A stretch of 64,000 bases of DNA, taken from positions 6,571,467 to 6,635,466 of the forward strand of contig OZ036010.1 in NCBI GenBank assembly GCA_964035015.1, written 5' to 3'. The translations under genes and the position numbers were made by a program. Source of the DNA: Corallium rubrum (lineage: Eukaryota; Cnidaria; Anthozoa; Scleralcyonacea; Coralliidae). Under the pieces are notes generated by a model. That model worked only from the letters and a program-made list of their open reading frames with translations. It was not told the origin of the DNA and searched no databases. Positions 46,071 to 56,934 of this stretch are shown in pieces (positions within the stretch are counted from its first letter, which is position 1; each line of letters opens with the position of its first letter).

Positions 46071-46500
46071 TTTCATTGGTTGTTGCCCATGATCTATTAA
46101 AGGACAGGTGCACAATTACATTACTAACGCGGTCTGATTTCTGTAAACCAATCACGGATCTCATTGCAATATTATGAGCCATTGCATGACGTTGCCTGAT
46201 TTGTATAGATCATGAATCACTTCAGCTGATACATTTCATCGTTTTCAACGCCCCAAAAATTCCCCAGAGAAAGTTATGGAGTGATATACTGAAGTTGATC
46301 AACTGACAATCCATATGCAGCGCTTTGAAGTTGGCTAGTGCCTCTGGATCAATTGAGATTTCTAGTCCATTCGAGTAACTCTGTTGTAGAAAACAAATAG
46401 ATTTCATTTTTCCTTTGTCTGTTCAGTTACAGATGTACGGAGAATCTCACAACGTGGTAAGAACATCAGTATAGCTGAACAGACAACGGGGAAATGGAAT
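46071..46500. mobile_element. Repeat related to 10605-10925
   Basis: TTGGTTGTTGCCCATGATCT at left; CACAACGTGGTAAGAACATC at right; the interior differs. Confidence 0.55.
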
Positions 46501-46581
46501 TTATTGATTAGAAATAAATAATTGCGAGGTTATTTTACTCTTTAACTCAAAAATGAGTATTTTTCTCTGTATACCATCTAG

Positions 46582-46692
46582 TGAGGCAGTACTGTCAACC
46601 AAATCCTTGCAGAAATGATGGCGTGTGCATCCCGGCTGCACAGGCATACACATGTTCATGTAAAAGAGGATTCAAAGGCGATGATTGCTCAG
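46582..46692 (+). CDS. Gene B exon 11: EGF-like domain 10
   Basis: Residues 441-477. Acceptor ACCATCTAG, donor G then GTGAAT. QYCQPNPCRNDGVC, then CSC and GFKGDDCSG. Confidence 0.9.
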
Positions 46693-47639
46693 GTGAATAA
46701 TTTTGGTTTGTAATTACATGATTTTTAGTGCAAAGTTTCACAGAAACTTTGCAGTATTGTGATCCGTGATTGTGATTGTGATGAGTGACTTTAATATGGT
46801 GTGGCATGTTGACGATGTTGTGAAAGGTTCGTGTCTGTTATATTTTACACGAGTGGCCGGCGCTTCAGTAACAAATTCTGTATACTGGAGATTGTAGACT
46901 GTCTTCGCATTTTGATTTGGCGTTCAACAAGCAACTGTACGAAGAACCCTGGCCATATATAAACATGAATGTTTAAGTTCTACATGTATCTGTACCTGCG
47001 TGAACGTAGCGCGTGATTGGGCAGACGATTCGCAAGGCTACATAACGTGAAGCTAGTAACATAATCATCAGGCGATCGTAATTTGTGAAGGCAACAAAAA
47101 CTTTTACTTATCCTTACATCCACTTGGCAAATTTTAGTCAATTTTGATCTGGATTGACTGGACGTCACACAATACGTATTAGTATCGAAATTCTTGTGAT
47201 GCGCCAAGCTTTTTATGCCAAAATTTCGAGATGTATAAAAAGACCTTGATGGTATTAAACAGATCGGAAAACAATAGTGAAGGACACAAAAGACGTCAGT
47301 ATTCATCTTTGTCGGAATTTACAATTTTTTTTTGGTTCTTGAAGAGAAAATGACTCTTTAAGAATCCTTCGAGATTCTATTTTGGGTTGTTTTGTCTGAG
47401 TATACAGGCATTTCAATTTTGTGAAGCGCTGTTGATCAGCAAATGTAAATAGCGCTATATAAGTAATAAAATTATTATTATTATGTTTGGCTTGTATTAA
47501 ATTAACTTGGGCTTTGCTCAAGAAAATGGGCTGGCAGGTTGCGGGGCTGGCAGCTCTGTCCGTGTGTTATTATCTTTGACTAGAAACTTTGCACTATCCT
47601 TGGGATCTAGTTATATTTTTTATAACTTTATTGCCTATA

Positions 47640-47775
47640 TCAACTGGTGGTCAAACTGGGCGAAATGCCCCAACTAGTGAACATGACTACCATGATGTAG
47701 GTGTTGATTTTACGGAGAGAGGGAAACCGGAGAACCCGGTGAAAAGCCCTCGAAGTACTGGAGAGAGTAACCTTT
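47640..47775 (-). mobile_element. Truncated 5S-SINE body
   Basis: TGATGTAGGTGTTGATTTTA and CCTCGAAGTACTGGAGAGA match the body and tail of the minus-strand copies; the 5S head is missing. Confidence 0.55.
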
Positions 47776-48352
47776 ATAGTTTTCAATTCTACTTTGTAAC
47801 CACGCTATAGGCTCCGGTGGTTTCAGACTAGTTCCTAGTCCTCTTTTCTGTCGAACTTATTTTGGTGACGTCACAGAATAGGGATCGAGCGAGAGGACTA
47901 GCGGAAAATTATTCATCTTGATATTCTTTAATCTTTATGAACCAGGGCACTTAAACAAACTTCTTGAGAGCAGACAGCAAACGAGGAGGTTTCTTTATTT
48001 TACATTACGGGTTGTTACATGCGATGGTATTGCTTTATTATATATGAAAGTAGTGTGTTGCGTAGGAAGTGATTGTCTTGAAATACATTTATACAAATCG
48101 AAATATGCTACTTTCACGTTTCGGCAGTACGCCAACCTTGCTATATGATGTTATAAAGAATTGTGCAGACTGAGGTGAGTGTTATCTGCCGTGGTTTTCC
48201 GCCGAACGGCCGTCTGGTAGTTTTGGGGCCAGATTTGCGGCCTAGCTAAACATTTTCTTCCGCCGCTCGACGTTAAAAAGAGGGGCCTGGGAACCAGTTT
48301 CTATAGGCAATTGGAACGTTTTCTATAGGTACTAATTCCGTGAGGGATTGGA

Positions 48353-48603
48353 CCATAGAGATCATATAAATACTAGAGGGGGTATTGTCGGGAAAATTTG
48401 GTAACCACAATGACAGCCGCCATTACCTATAATATTTCAGTTAATTAATTGGTTGGCAAATGTACTAGACCCAGTTCTTTGCCAACCAACCCGCCTAATG
48501 TTTGCCTCCAAAAATATCCAAGATGGCGGCGTTCAATTGGTTACCTGCGGTTGACTGAAATTAAGATAGGATGCTCCCTCTAGTATTTATATGATCTCTG
48601 GAT
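48353..48603. mobile_element. TIR MITE
   Basis: AGAGATCATATAAATACTAG at left, CTAGTATTTATATGATCTCT at right; inner GGTTGGCAAA / TTTGCCAACC. Confidence 0.85.
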
Positions 48604-49000
48604 TGGACATGGTTTAATGATACTCTGGCTTAAAAGAACGTAACTTTAAAAGTTACTGTTTATGCCGACTCAACATTTCGACACTACTGTTTAGTGTCTT
48701 TATTAGTGGTGGTCGTTGTATTATGAAACGTCGAAATCTCGAAACGTTGGATCATGAACAATAACTTTTTAAATTACGTTCACAAAACTTTGAAGTCAGC
48801 GTAGGGTTAACTAATTCGGATTCTTCACCTGGCTGCTTTGGGAATATATTTGTTATTAATACTTATAATTTCACATGTCTAATTTTGCAAAACTTCCAGG
48901 TCAACCAGGTTCTGTAGGTTTTATTTTTATTTCGACATAGTAAAGTTATTTTGTGTGGGTTTTTAAAGTATCGTCTATATATTATATGTTGTTTTTTTAG

Positions 49001-49111
49001 AGGGTGACGTTTGTAATCCTAATCCATGTCGAAATGGAGGCACATGCCGAGAAGGTGGCGAAGTGGCTATTTGTGCTTGTCCAGTGCAGTTTGAGGGGAA
49101 AATTTGCGAAG
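49001..49111 (+). CDS. Gene B exon 12: EGF-like domain 11
   Basis: Residues 478-514. Acceptor TTTTTTTAG, donor G then GTGCAG (weak). [14 protein letters not shown], then CAC and FEGKICEG. CRNGGTC fits O-fucosylation. Confidence 0.9.
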
Positions 49112-49294
49112 GTGCAGTATCTATTTATATCTCTTTCTTCCGCAGAGATTCTTTTGGAGATCGTCGGAGATGTGTCAGAAAACGTTTCGCCTGCACTACT
49201 ATGTGTCCAGCAGACAACTCTGGAAGATCTCCAAAATAACCTCTGCGGAGAAGAGATATCCATTATTACGCGAGAGCAAAAACGTAGAGTGCTG

Positions 49295-49746
49295 TTAAAG
49301 TGTCTATAAAATGAAACATTCGTTGGCATTTTTGTTGTTTTATTGTACAGAGGAGCATGGCAGGAGCACTTACTGAAAATTTCAAGAGCATCTGATGCGT
49401 TATTTCGCGCTATTAACTCTCAAAGTTTGCCGTGGCTATGTAGTTCGTTCTTGGAGAAAAATTGGGCTTTCGGAAACAATGCTTATGACGTACGCAGATA
49501 GACAACTATGCATAAGAACAATAGATTTCGCTATTAATGATCCATCTGCATACGTCATAAGGCATTGTTACCAAGAAGCCCAAATTTCGCCAAAACAAAC
49601 TATCCATGGCAAATTTTGAGAGTTGATAGCGCGAAAACTACGCATCAGATTCTCGTGAAATTTTCAGTGAGTGCTCCTGTCATGCTCCTCTGTACAATAA
49701 AACAACAAAAATGCCAACGAATTTTTTCACTTCATAGACACTTTAA
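49295..49746. mobile_element. TTAA palindromic element, copy d
   Basis: TTAA then AGTGTCTATAAAATG; right TTCATAGACACT then TTAA. Arms of over 150 bases including GCATTTTTGTTGTTTTATTG and its complement. Confidence 0.82.
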
Positions 49747-49765
49747 GCAACGAAATACTGACGTG

Positions 49766-49862
49766 GAAGCACGGATAGCGAGTGCGCTTAGCGTGCTGCT
49801 TCTCACTTTTGCGGACTATATTTTAGCTCGGTTAGAGACTGGCCTTGTGTCTGAGTTTGGGA
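49766..49862 (+). repeat. Very diverged 5S-SINE-like head
   Basis: GAAGCACGGATAGCGAGTGC and GCTGCTTCTCAC echo the start of the 5S SINEs; the box region is not clear. Confidence 0.35.
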
Positions 49863-50117
49863 CGTAATATACAAAGTGGTACTAAAACATTAAATTAGGT
49901 TTGGGGTGGGGCGGAGCCATTCAGTATTTCGTTGCTTAAAATCTTGCAAACTTACTACCTAATTTCCGCTTTTCTGTATTCTATAGAGCCATTTATACGA
50001 ATACGAGAGCCGATAGGACGCGGCTTGCATAAAACGCGATATAACCCATTTGGCCATTTATACGGCGTTTTTGAAGAAGCCGTGGATTGTGTAATTCACG
50101 AACATTTAAGAAATTGT

Positions 50118-51050
50118 TCACGATAATTACGTCACGCTGCATGAAAACGAGGCTCCCAGGCCAAAGTTTCACAATTTTGATTATTAGTAATCCCGCCATA
50201 TTTGTTTATGGAAGAAGATGGCTAATAACGTCCAAACTATATATGGTAGAAACACATCGTGTACGTATGTTGTTAGGCATTTCGTAAGCTTTCATTTGAT
50301 GTATATTTTAAGTTTCTGTGACGTGTGTAAATTTTTAAAATGTCCAAAATGTTCGCACCATTGCTCGTCAAATAATAATAATGAAGTCCCACAAGTGTTG
50401 TAGAATTTCGGATATTGTTTTTAGAATACATAACGCACAACTTTGAAACACATATCAAACAGAAGATACTGTAAAATGCTATTTGTGGTACAACTTTCAA
50501 GTTTCTAGTTTAAGAGAAAGTATTTTAAAACTGATGGGAAAACGTACTATTATCTTGGTCTGAGTTGTAAACAAAACAAACTTAACAATTCATCCATCAG
50601 ACCAAGATAATAATAATTTTTCTCATTTTTAAAATACTTCCCCTTAAGCTAGAAACTTGAAAGTTCTACCACAAATAGCATTTTACAGTATCTTCTGTTT
50701 GATATACATTTCAAAGTTGTATGTTAAATATTTTAAAAACGATATTCGAAATTCTACAACAGTTGTGAGAAATCCATATCATATTTATTACTTGACGAGC
50801 AATGGTGCGAACATTTTGGACATTTTAAAAAGTTGCACAGAACACAGAAACGTAAAATATACATCAAATGAAAGCTTATGAAATGCCTAACAACATACGT
50901 GCACGATGTATTTCTACCATATATAGTTTGGACGTTATTAGCCATCTTCTTCCATAGACAGATATGACGGGATTACTATGATAATCAAAATTGTGAAACT
51001 TTGGCCTGGGAGCCTCGTTTTCATGAAGCGTGACGTAATTATCGAAAAGG
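50118..51050. mobile_element. 0.93-kb inverted-repeat element
   Basis: Arms of about 400 bases, e.g. AATTACGTCACGCTGCATG / CATGAAGCGTGACGTAATT and GCTAATAACGTCCAAACTAT with its complement. Mirror-image frames on both strands are by-products. Confidence 0.85.
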
Positions 51051-51190
51051 TCTATTATGAATACACGCGGGAATTTCAGAGAGCTCGAAAAAAAGTGTAA
51101 GAGATGGTCGAGGCGTAGCCGAGATTTTTGAGTGCTCTCCAACTTCCCAAGTGCATCCATAACTCAATGGAGCGCGCCAAACCATGAACT
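51050..51190. mobile_element. GGCGTGCTCCAT-family half hairpin
   Basis: TCCAACTTCCCAAGTGCATC and CAATGGAGCGCGCCAAACC follow GGTCGAGGCGTAGCCGAG. Confidence 0.6.
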
Positions 51191-51204
51191 ATTTAATCTT
51201 TTAT

Positions 51205-51405
51205 TAAAGAAATACCAAATGGTATTCCGTGTTTGGATACTCTGATCCAAACACGCGGGAAATTGCGAGACTGGAGAAAAGCGTAACAAAACACGAGCCG
51301 TAGGCGAGTGTTTTTAGCTTTTCGAAAGTCGAGCAATTTCCCAAGTGTTTGGATAAAAGTCTCCAAACACGGAAAAAACCATTTGGTATTTCTTTTATAA
51401 AATAA
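51205..51405. mobile_element. Hairpin MITE with CCAAACACG arms
   Basis: AAATACCAAATGG / CCATTTGGTATTT and CGTGTTTGGATA with complement, centre CACGAGCCGTAGGCGAGTG. Confidence 0.75.
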
Positions 51406-51835
51406 TCACAAGTGAATATGATATACTATCCGACATTTTCAAAAAATTGTTTTGGCGGGAATTTTCCGTGTTTGGATACTCTGATCCAAACACGGCAATT
51501 GACCAATCAGGGCTCGCGTAGTATACATGTTATTTTATAAAACAGAATCAGACACAAAACAACGGAAAACAATATTTATTTCGCTGATTAAAAATGAGTT
51601 TCTCATTACGTTTGAAATTACCGTGCTCCATCGAGTTATGGAGCACACGGTAGCCAATCAGAAATGCCATTATTTTATTCATGTTTTCGCCACTAATAAA
51701 AACGATAATCTCACTTATGTGATTATTTATGATAACCTCACATGTGTCGGTTATCAACGGGACGCATTAAGGAGTATACTGCTCTATTTTTGTGGGAAAA
51801 TAGGACTATTTTCTTATATAATAAACAGAACAATA

Positions 51836-51968
51836 CATGAATGCTTAGAAATATGAAATTTATTTCTCGTGTTGACCAAGATATCTCAACTCGTTCACTT
51901 TGCTCACTCGTGAGATGTCCTAGTCAACACTCGAAATAAATGTCATATTTCCGCACATGCATGTATTA
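51836..51968. repeat. Hairpin
   Basis: GAAATATGAAATTTATTTC / GAAATAAATGTCATATTTC with TCACTCGTGAG near the centre. Confidence 0.6.
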
Positions 51969-52104
51969 TGTACTGTTTAACAAACGAGCAGGAGTGTTTT
52001 GTCAGATATAAAAACACGAGGCGAAGCCGAGTGTTTTTATATCTGATAAAACACGAACTGTGAGTTTATTGAACAGCTTCAAAAACGAACCACTTGGTAA
52101 GTTC

Positions 52105-52248
52105 TTAGACCTTATTCAAAAATGGCCGCCGAATTAGAATTCTTTTATGTGCATATAAATTTGCCCTTATGACCTCGTTTTCATAAGGGCTAATTTATAT
52201 GTATATAAAAGAACTTTAATTCGGCGGTCATTTTTGAATAAGGTTTAT
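52105..52248. mobile_element. MITE, GACCTTATTCAAAAATGG family, copy 2
   Basis: TTAGACCTTATTCAAAAATGG and TTTTTGAATAAGGTTTA ends with GCCGCCGAATTAGAATTC arms. Confidence 0.8.
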
Positions 52249-52417
52249 TGGCGTAGTAATTACTTTGAAAAATAACCTTGTCTAAGCTGAGTAAATCAGA
52301 GCTAAAGTTTATGCAAATCAGGAGGTATCTTTATCACATATAAAGACGCTGATTAAACTTTAATTTCTTTTGAATTTTCCTCATGAGTTATTAATGAGTT
52401 TCTGAATCTCTATGTAT

Positions 52418-53423
52418 TACCATAGATCATGGAAGGGGAACTGGATAGGAAACTTACGAAACCGGAAGCAATGTTTGCACAACTTGCTATGATAATTATA
52501 CACTTATAAGGGGCTAATGCACCTAACGGGTCGTCCCACATGGTTAACATCAGACACTGCTGAACCTAAGTGATATTACACTGTAGCAATCGAGGTACCA
52601 GGCGGGAATCGTAATCTTGTTATAAAAATTATTGCCCAGCAAATAATTCGTAACAAAGCCATAATAAAATCAAAAGTCGTAAGTAAGCATGATAAAAAAT
52701 TTTTTAATAAAGAAACCAGCGACATCATCAGAGTGATAAATATTTACAAAAATGTCTCAGCTTTATACCTACGCAATTACAAAAATAGATGTGATAGGAG
52801 AATAATAGATGAGGGAGACCTCAGAAGTGAGGAGTCACCCGCGAAGGTGAGAAGTCAGAATAACATTAAAGGAAAGGATCTAATATTAGCATTAAGTGAT
52901 GGATTTATTTTTGATATGAGTAAACTTTCTGGTAATTCAGAATTTAATGTCCTTCTCCGAGAAAGTTTACTCATATCAAAAATAAATCCATCACTTAATG
53001 CTAATATTAGATCCTTTCCTTTAATGTTATTCTGACTTCTCACCTTCGCGGGTGACTCTTCACTTCTGAGGTCTCCCTCATCTATTATTCTCCTATCACA
53101 TCTATTTTTGTAATTGCGTAGGTATAAAGCTGAGACATTTTTGTAAATATTTATCACTCTGATGATGTCGCTGGTTAGTGACGAAACGTTAGTTCTTTAT
53201 TAAAAAATTTTTTATCATGCTTACTTACGACTTTTGATTTTATTATGGCTTTGTTACGAATTATTTGCTGGGCAATAATTTTTATAACAAGAATGATATT
53301 ACACTATTGTTTAATTTCAGCAATAGCTGCATTAGCCGCTTATAAGTGTATAATTACCATAGCAGGTTGTGCAAACATCGTTTTAAGTTTCCTATCCAGT
53401 TCCCCTTCCATTATCTATGGTAT
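52418..53423. mobile_element. TIR element holding a large palindrome
   Basis: TACCATAGAT, GGGGAACTGGATAGGAAAC at left; GTTTCCTATCCAGTTCCCC, ATCTATGGTA at right. Relative at 30712-31014 lacks the inner block. Confidence 0.8.
52583..53293. mobile_element. Near-perfect palindrome flanked by 12-bp direct repeats
   Basis: Arms of about 330 bases are almost identical. TGATATTACACT lies on both sides (52571-52582, 53294-53305). The two 100-residue frames on opposite strands are mirror images. The right arm has 16 extra bases near 53175. Confidence 0.85.
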
Positions 53424-53849
53424 TACATCTATATTATAAAAGTCTGTACCTTTTGTACTAGTGTTTCCCGTCTTATGTAAGGCGTGTCCTATGTTAGGCG
53501 CATCTTGTCAGCTCTCTCGCGTATAAACGGCCCTATTATTACGTTTATTAACTTGGTGAAAAATTATCACCGTTTGACAACACTATAGCTGATGATTTGC
53601 CTGTGCTATTCAACCACTCTTTTAGTTTTTAAATTAACTTTTATGGATTTTAAAATTCGTTTTTTGAGGACTTTTTTACGTCGCACAGCTCCTTATACAA
53701 CCATTGTTTCACTTCAGAGGAATTACCTCTATCAGAACAACGTACTCTTAACCAAGCTTCCAGCAGTACGAAGCTGGGAGGCCTCGAAGGAGAATTTTTT
53801 GCTGCTAGATCGACTTTGTCATTAACATAGTTATGTTTCTTTTTTGTAG

Positions 53850-53963
53850 TTGACAAATGCTCTAAATGTGCTGAGCATGCGCATTGTGAAAATGGTCGTT
53901 GTACTTGTGACGATGGCTACGTAGAAACCGTCGACAAAAGATGCGATGTGGAACCAGGGGGAG
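53850..53963 (+). CDS. Gene B exon 13: EGF-like domain 12, short type
   Basis: Residues 515-552. Acceptor TTTTTGTAG, donor G then GTTAGT. VDKCSKC, AHC, RCTC, GYVETVDKRC, then EPGGG. Short EGF form with an altered turn (no GDG). Confidence 0.85.
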
Positions 53964-53980
53964 GTTAGTAATCAGATAAT

Positions 53981-54185
53981 TTAACACTTTGAAGCCTGAA
54001 GACGAGTCTTTAATATTCTATTCTGGCTACCGCCAGAGTATTTTATTCTGGCTAACGCCAGACGGTTTTATTCTTCAGCACAGGGAGAGGTCCAGGCCTC
54101 AAAGTGTTAAAACCTATCACTTTGAAGCCTGAAGACGAGTCTTTAGTATTTTAGCACAGGGAGAGGTCCGGGCCTCAAAGTGTTT
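53981..54185. mobile_element. AACACTTTGA elements
   Basis: TAACACTTTGAAGCCTG and GGCCTCAAAGTGTTAA ends, with two CTGGCTAACGCCAGA words inside, then a shorter copy. Confidence 0.7.
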
Positions 54186-54279
54186 CTGAAAATTGATCGT
54201 CTAGATTAGTGTACAGTGTTGAGAATGACTATTAGTTGTCGTGTTGTGGAGTAGGACATCTTGTTTGCCTATAGTCCTC

Positions 54280-54465
54280 TTTTACAGTCATCGCGGAAAC
54301 TGGGTCGCAACTCGCTGCGGGTACTTGCATCTAATAAAAAAACTCACATTGTTATTTTTTGGTTGTGAGTTCTTTTTAATTAGTTAAAAGTACTCGCAAC
54401 TCACTGCAAGCCTGTTTCTGCATCGACGACTGCAAAAGAGGCCAGCTAGGACTGTCATTCTCAGA
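54280..54465. mobile_element. Hairpin repeat, second copy of 31683 family
   Basis: GTACTTGCATCTAATAAAA and TTATTTTTTGGTTGTGAGTT match the first copy. Confidence 0.6.
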
Positions 54466-54596
54466 GGTCAAGCAAAGAGTATCTGTTGCTAACTTTGTGT
54501 TTATTTAGAGTTTTTGCACGCTATAGAAATCTTAGAAAGTCTTAGCAAATTATTTTTGTCCTCGAAAACTACTGGATAAGTCCTGAAATTTTAAGT

Positions 54597-54780
54597 TGTG
54601 TTGTGTTGTGTTGTGTTGTGTTGTGTTGTGTTGTGTTGTGTTGTGTTGTGTTGTGTTGTGTCGTGTCGTGTCGTGTCGTGTCGTGTCGTGTCGTGTCGTG
54701 TCGTGTCGTGTCGTGTCGTGTCGTGTCGTGTCGTGTCGCGTCGTGTCGTATCGTGTCATGTCGTGTCGTGTTGCGGTGTG
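54597..54780. repeat. GTGTT then GTGTC pentamer array
   Basis: About 12 GTGTT then about 22 GTGTC units. Confidence 0.96.
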
Positions 54781-54980
54781 GTATTGCGGTGTGTTGAATG
54801 TGTTTTGATGTGTCGTTTAGAGTGGAGTGGAGTGGAGTGGAGTGAAGTATTGTCATACACCTAAACGCCATTAACGAACTGAATTTGTGTTACCTCACTC
54901 AATCGCCTGAAGATCGTCTCGACAAACGAGGCGTGAAACTCGGAGTAGCGATGTTTCAGTTTTAAGATATTTATTTAAAA

Positions 54981-55050
<70 letters not shown>
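54981..55050. repeat. AT dinucleotide array
   Basis: About 35 AT units. Confidence 0.97.
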
Positions 55051-55052
<2 letters not shown>

Positions 55053-55204
55053 AGCGCTCTACAGGATGCGCCATTGCTGCTTACGCATTGTGCGCACGCT
55101 CACTGCTTGCAGTTTGAGCGCTCTGGCATGGTTTTGATGTCCCACAATTTGTGAGGCACCAAAGGTGACTGTAAATAGCAGTTACCTTCATCCTGCTCAT
55201 CAGC

Positions 55205-55249
55205 GCTACACTGATGAGGCCTGAAAGGCCGAAACGGTATCGTCTGTAG

Positions 55250-55250
<1 letters not shown>
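55205..55250 (+). ncRNA. Hammerhead ribozyme
   Basis: All core positions of a hammerhead are present. Stem I GCTACA pairs with TGTAGT; CTGATGA (55211-55217); stem II GGCC with loop TGAAA and GGCC; GAA; stem III ACG with loop GTAT and CGT; then C17 (55244), giving a GTC cleavage site before stem I. Short 3-bp stem III is typical of retroelement hammerheads, which often act as dimers. The AT arrays on both sides suggest a fragment of a retroelement between microsatellites. Read in gene B sense, in intron 13. Confidence 0.88.

Positions 55251-55251
<1 letters not shown>

Positions 55252-55316
<65 letters not shown>
55252..55316. repeat. TA dinucleotide array
   Basis: About 32 TA units directly after the ribozyme. 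Confidence 0.97.
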
Positions 55317-55317
<1 letters not shown>

Positions 55318-55374
55318 TAATTTCTCCAATTAAGTATATAAAGCCTAAAAATTATCCAAACTTTTCTTTTATAG

Positions 55375-55488
55375 CTGCTGATCCATGTACGCCAAATCCT
55401 TGCAAAAACGGAGGAGTTTGTCGTTCTTCAGGAAAAGTTCCAGTTTGTCAGTGTGCTGAGGGATTTGATGGAAGGTTATGCGAACAAG
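55375..55488 (+). CDS. Gene B exon 14: EGF-like domain 13
   Basis: Residues 553-590. Acceptor CTTTTATAG, donor G then [21 protein letters not shown], then CQC and GFDGRLCEQG. The preceding AT repeat ends about 60 bases upstream, and the hammerhead ribozyme about 125. Confidence 0.9.
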
Positions 55489-55644
55489 GTGATTAATATA
55501 TGATAATAACAATGTAGCGAAATTCCTCGATGCAGCGTTTTTCTTTATTTTTATTCTAATCCACTTTTAACTCCTTGGTGACTGGGAGCTCTCTCCTTGA
55601 CAACTAAAACCGTCTGACGTTAGCCAGAGTAAAATACAAAAGTA

Positions 55645-56222
55645 ATATTGGGCATTTCACTCGATTATATAGCATGTTCTAGGCATTTTTGGTGAAGGAA
55701 AATTCGAGTGTATAGAATATATACATTTTAAGACCAAACTGGGACCAGTTGCGAAAAATGCAACTACATAGGCCTTCCGGCTGGAATTGAACCCACGACC
55801 TTGCGATTCTAGTGCAATGCTCTGACCACTGAGCCACGGAGGCCGTTGCAAGGAGCTTGATCGCGAGTTCTGTATACATTAAGGTTTTAAAATATATATA
55901 TTCTATACACTTGAATTTTCCTTCACCAGAAATCCCTACAACATGCTATGTAATCGAGTGAAATGCCCAATATTACTTCTAATAAACCCAATTCTCTCCT
56001 GGCATTACCACCTTAATGTATACAGAACTCGCGATCAAGCTCTCGGCAACGGCTTCCGTGGCTCAGTGGTCAGAGCATTGCACTAGAATCGCAAGGTCGT
56101 GGGTTCAATTCCTGCCGGAAGGCCTGTGTATAGTTGCATTTTTCGCAACTGGTCCCGGTTTGGTCTTAAAATGTATATATTCTATTATACACTCGCATTT
56201 TCCTTCACCAAAAATCCCTAAA
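55645..56222. mobile_element. Inverted pair of tRNA-derived SINEs
   Basis: Minus-strand unit (about 55775-55845) and plus-strand unit (about 56056-56130) share GTGGCTCAGTGG and GGTTCAATTCC boxes and flanks (TTTTCGCAACTGG; GCATTTCACTCGATTA). The plus unit folds with a CTTCCG/CGGAAG acceptor-like stem and AGA at the anticodon place. Confidence 0.75.
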
Positions 56223-56297
56223 ATACAAAAAGTCTGCTTCAGTTCAGTCAGGAAGGAGTTTAACTAAAATTAATTTCGTTTACTTGTATTTTCCTAG

Positions 56298-56429
56298 AGG
56301 ATACGAACTCCATTGGAGCAGCTGACCCTTGTAATCCTAACCCGTGCAAGAACGGTGGAGTTTGCCGTTTAGTCAACAAAAAAGCAACTTGTCAATGCAT
56401 CGCAGGATTTTCAGGAGATTACTGTCAAA
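56298..56429 (+). CDS. Gene B exon 15: EGF-like domain 14
   Basis: Residues 591-634. Acceptor TTTTCCTAG, donor A then GTAAAC. An 11-residue lead (EDTNSIGAADP) precedes [12 protein letters not shown], then CQC and GFSGDYCQ. It closely resembles exon 14, which suggests a recent exon duplication. Confidence 0.9.
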
Positions 56430-56469
56430 GTAAACTTTTTCTGATTTAGTATACATCTTTTTCGCGTTG

Positions 56470-56880
56470 CCTGCCATTTTATGTATTCTATGCGGTGCAT
56501 CAAAATTAGCCTTCCTAGTCTCGTTAGGAAACAAGGACTCTTTTGAATTGACCGTACCGAAAAAATAGCGTTTTGTACATTTAACCACAATCCTTTGCGC
56601 ACATTAAATATTGTTTCTTGCAGAATAATCGGAAGATAGGGTTTTAAAAGGGTAAACTTTGGTAGGAATGAAGTTCTTGCTTATTTAATCCATTTGAGTA
56701 TGATAAACAATGTTTAGTTGTTATCTGAGCTGATTTGAGGTTGCAAAGCATTGTGGTTAAATGTATCGCCGCCATCTTTTTCGGTACCGTCAATTACAGA
56801 CACACAAACAGAGAGACGACTACCAAGATGCGTATAAAGAATATTTAAATTGGTCGCCATTATGAAAGAGGTCCATTGAA
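56470..56880. mobile_element. Hairpin MITE with a second MITE in its loop
   Basis: Outer arms resemble 29224-29410 (ATCTTGG-type/GAATATTTAAATTGG). The inner element 56551-56792 matches 36551-36771. Confidence 0.65.
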
Positions 56881-56934
56881 GCCGTTAAAGCTAGATGATC
56901 GTATTTTGGCGGCGATCACCAACGAGATAGCGAC

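Noticed and set aside
52733..53157. Pair of 100-codon proteins on opposite strands with the same sequence
   Set aside because: A mirror effect of the near-perfect palindrome; no codon signature or domain.
55081..55329. Antisense 82-codon frame starting MEKLVYIYIYIYI
   Set aside because: Its start is the TA microsatellite and it runs across the hammerhead region; no support as protein.
56056..56130. A functional tRNA gene (AGA anticodon place)
   Set aside because: Acceptor stem and boxes are fair, but it lacks a serine-type long variable arm, has mismatches, and is part of a repeated mirror unit.
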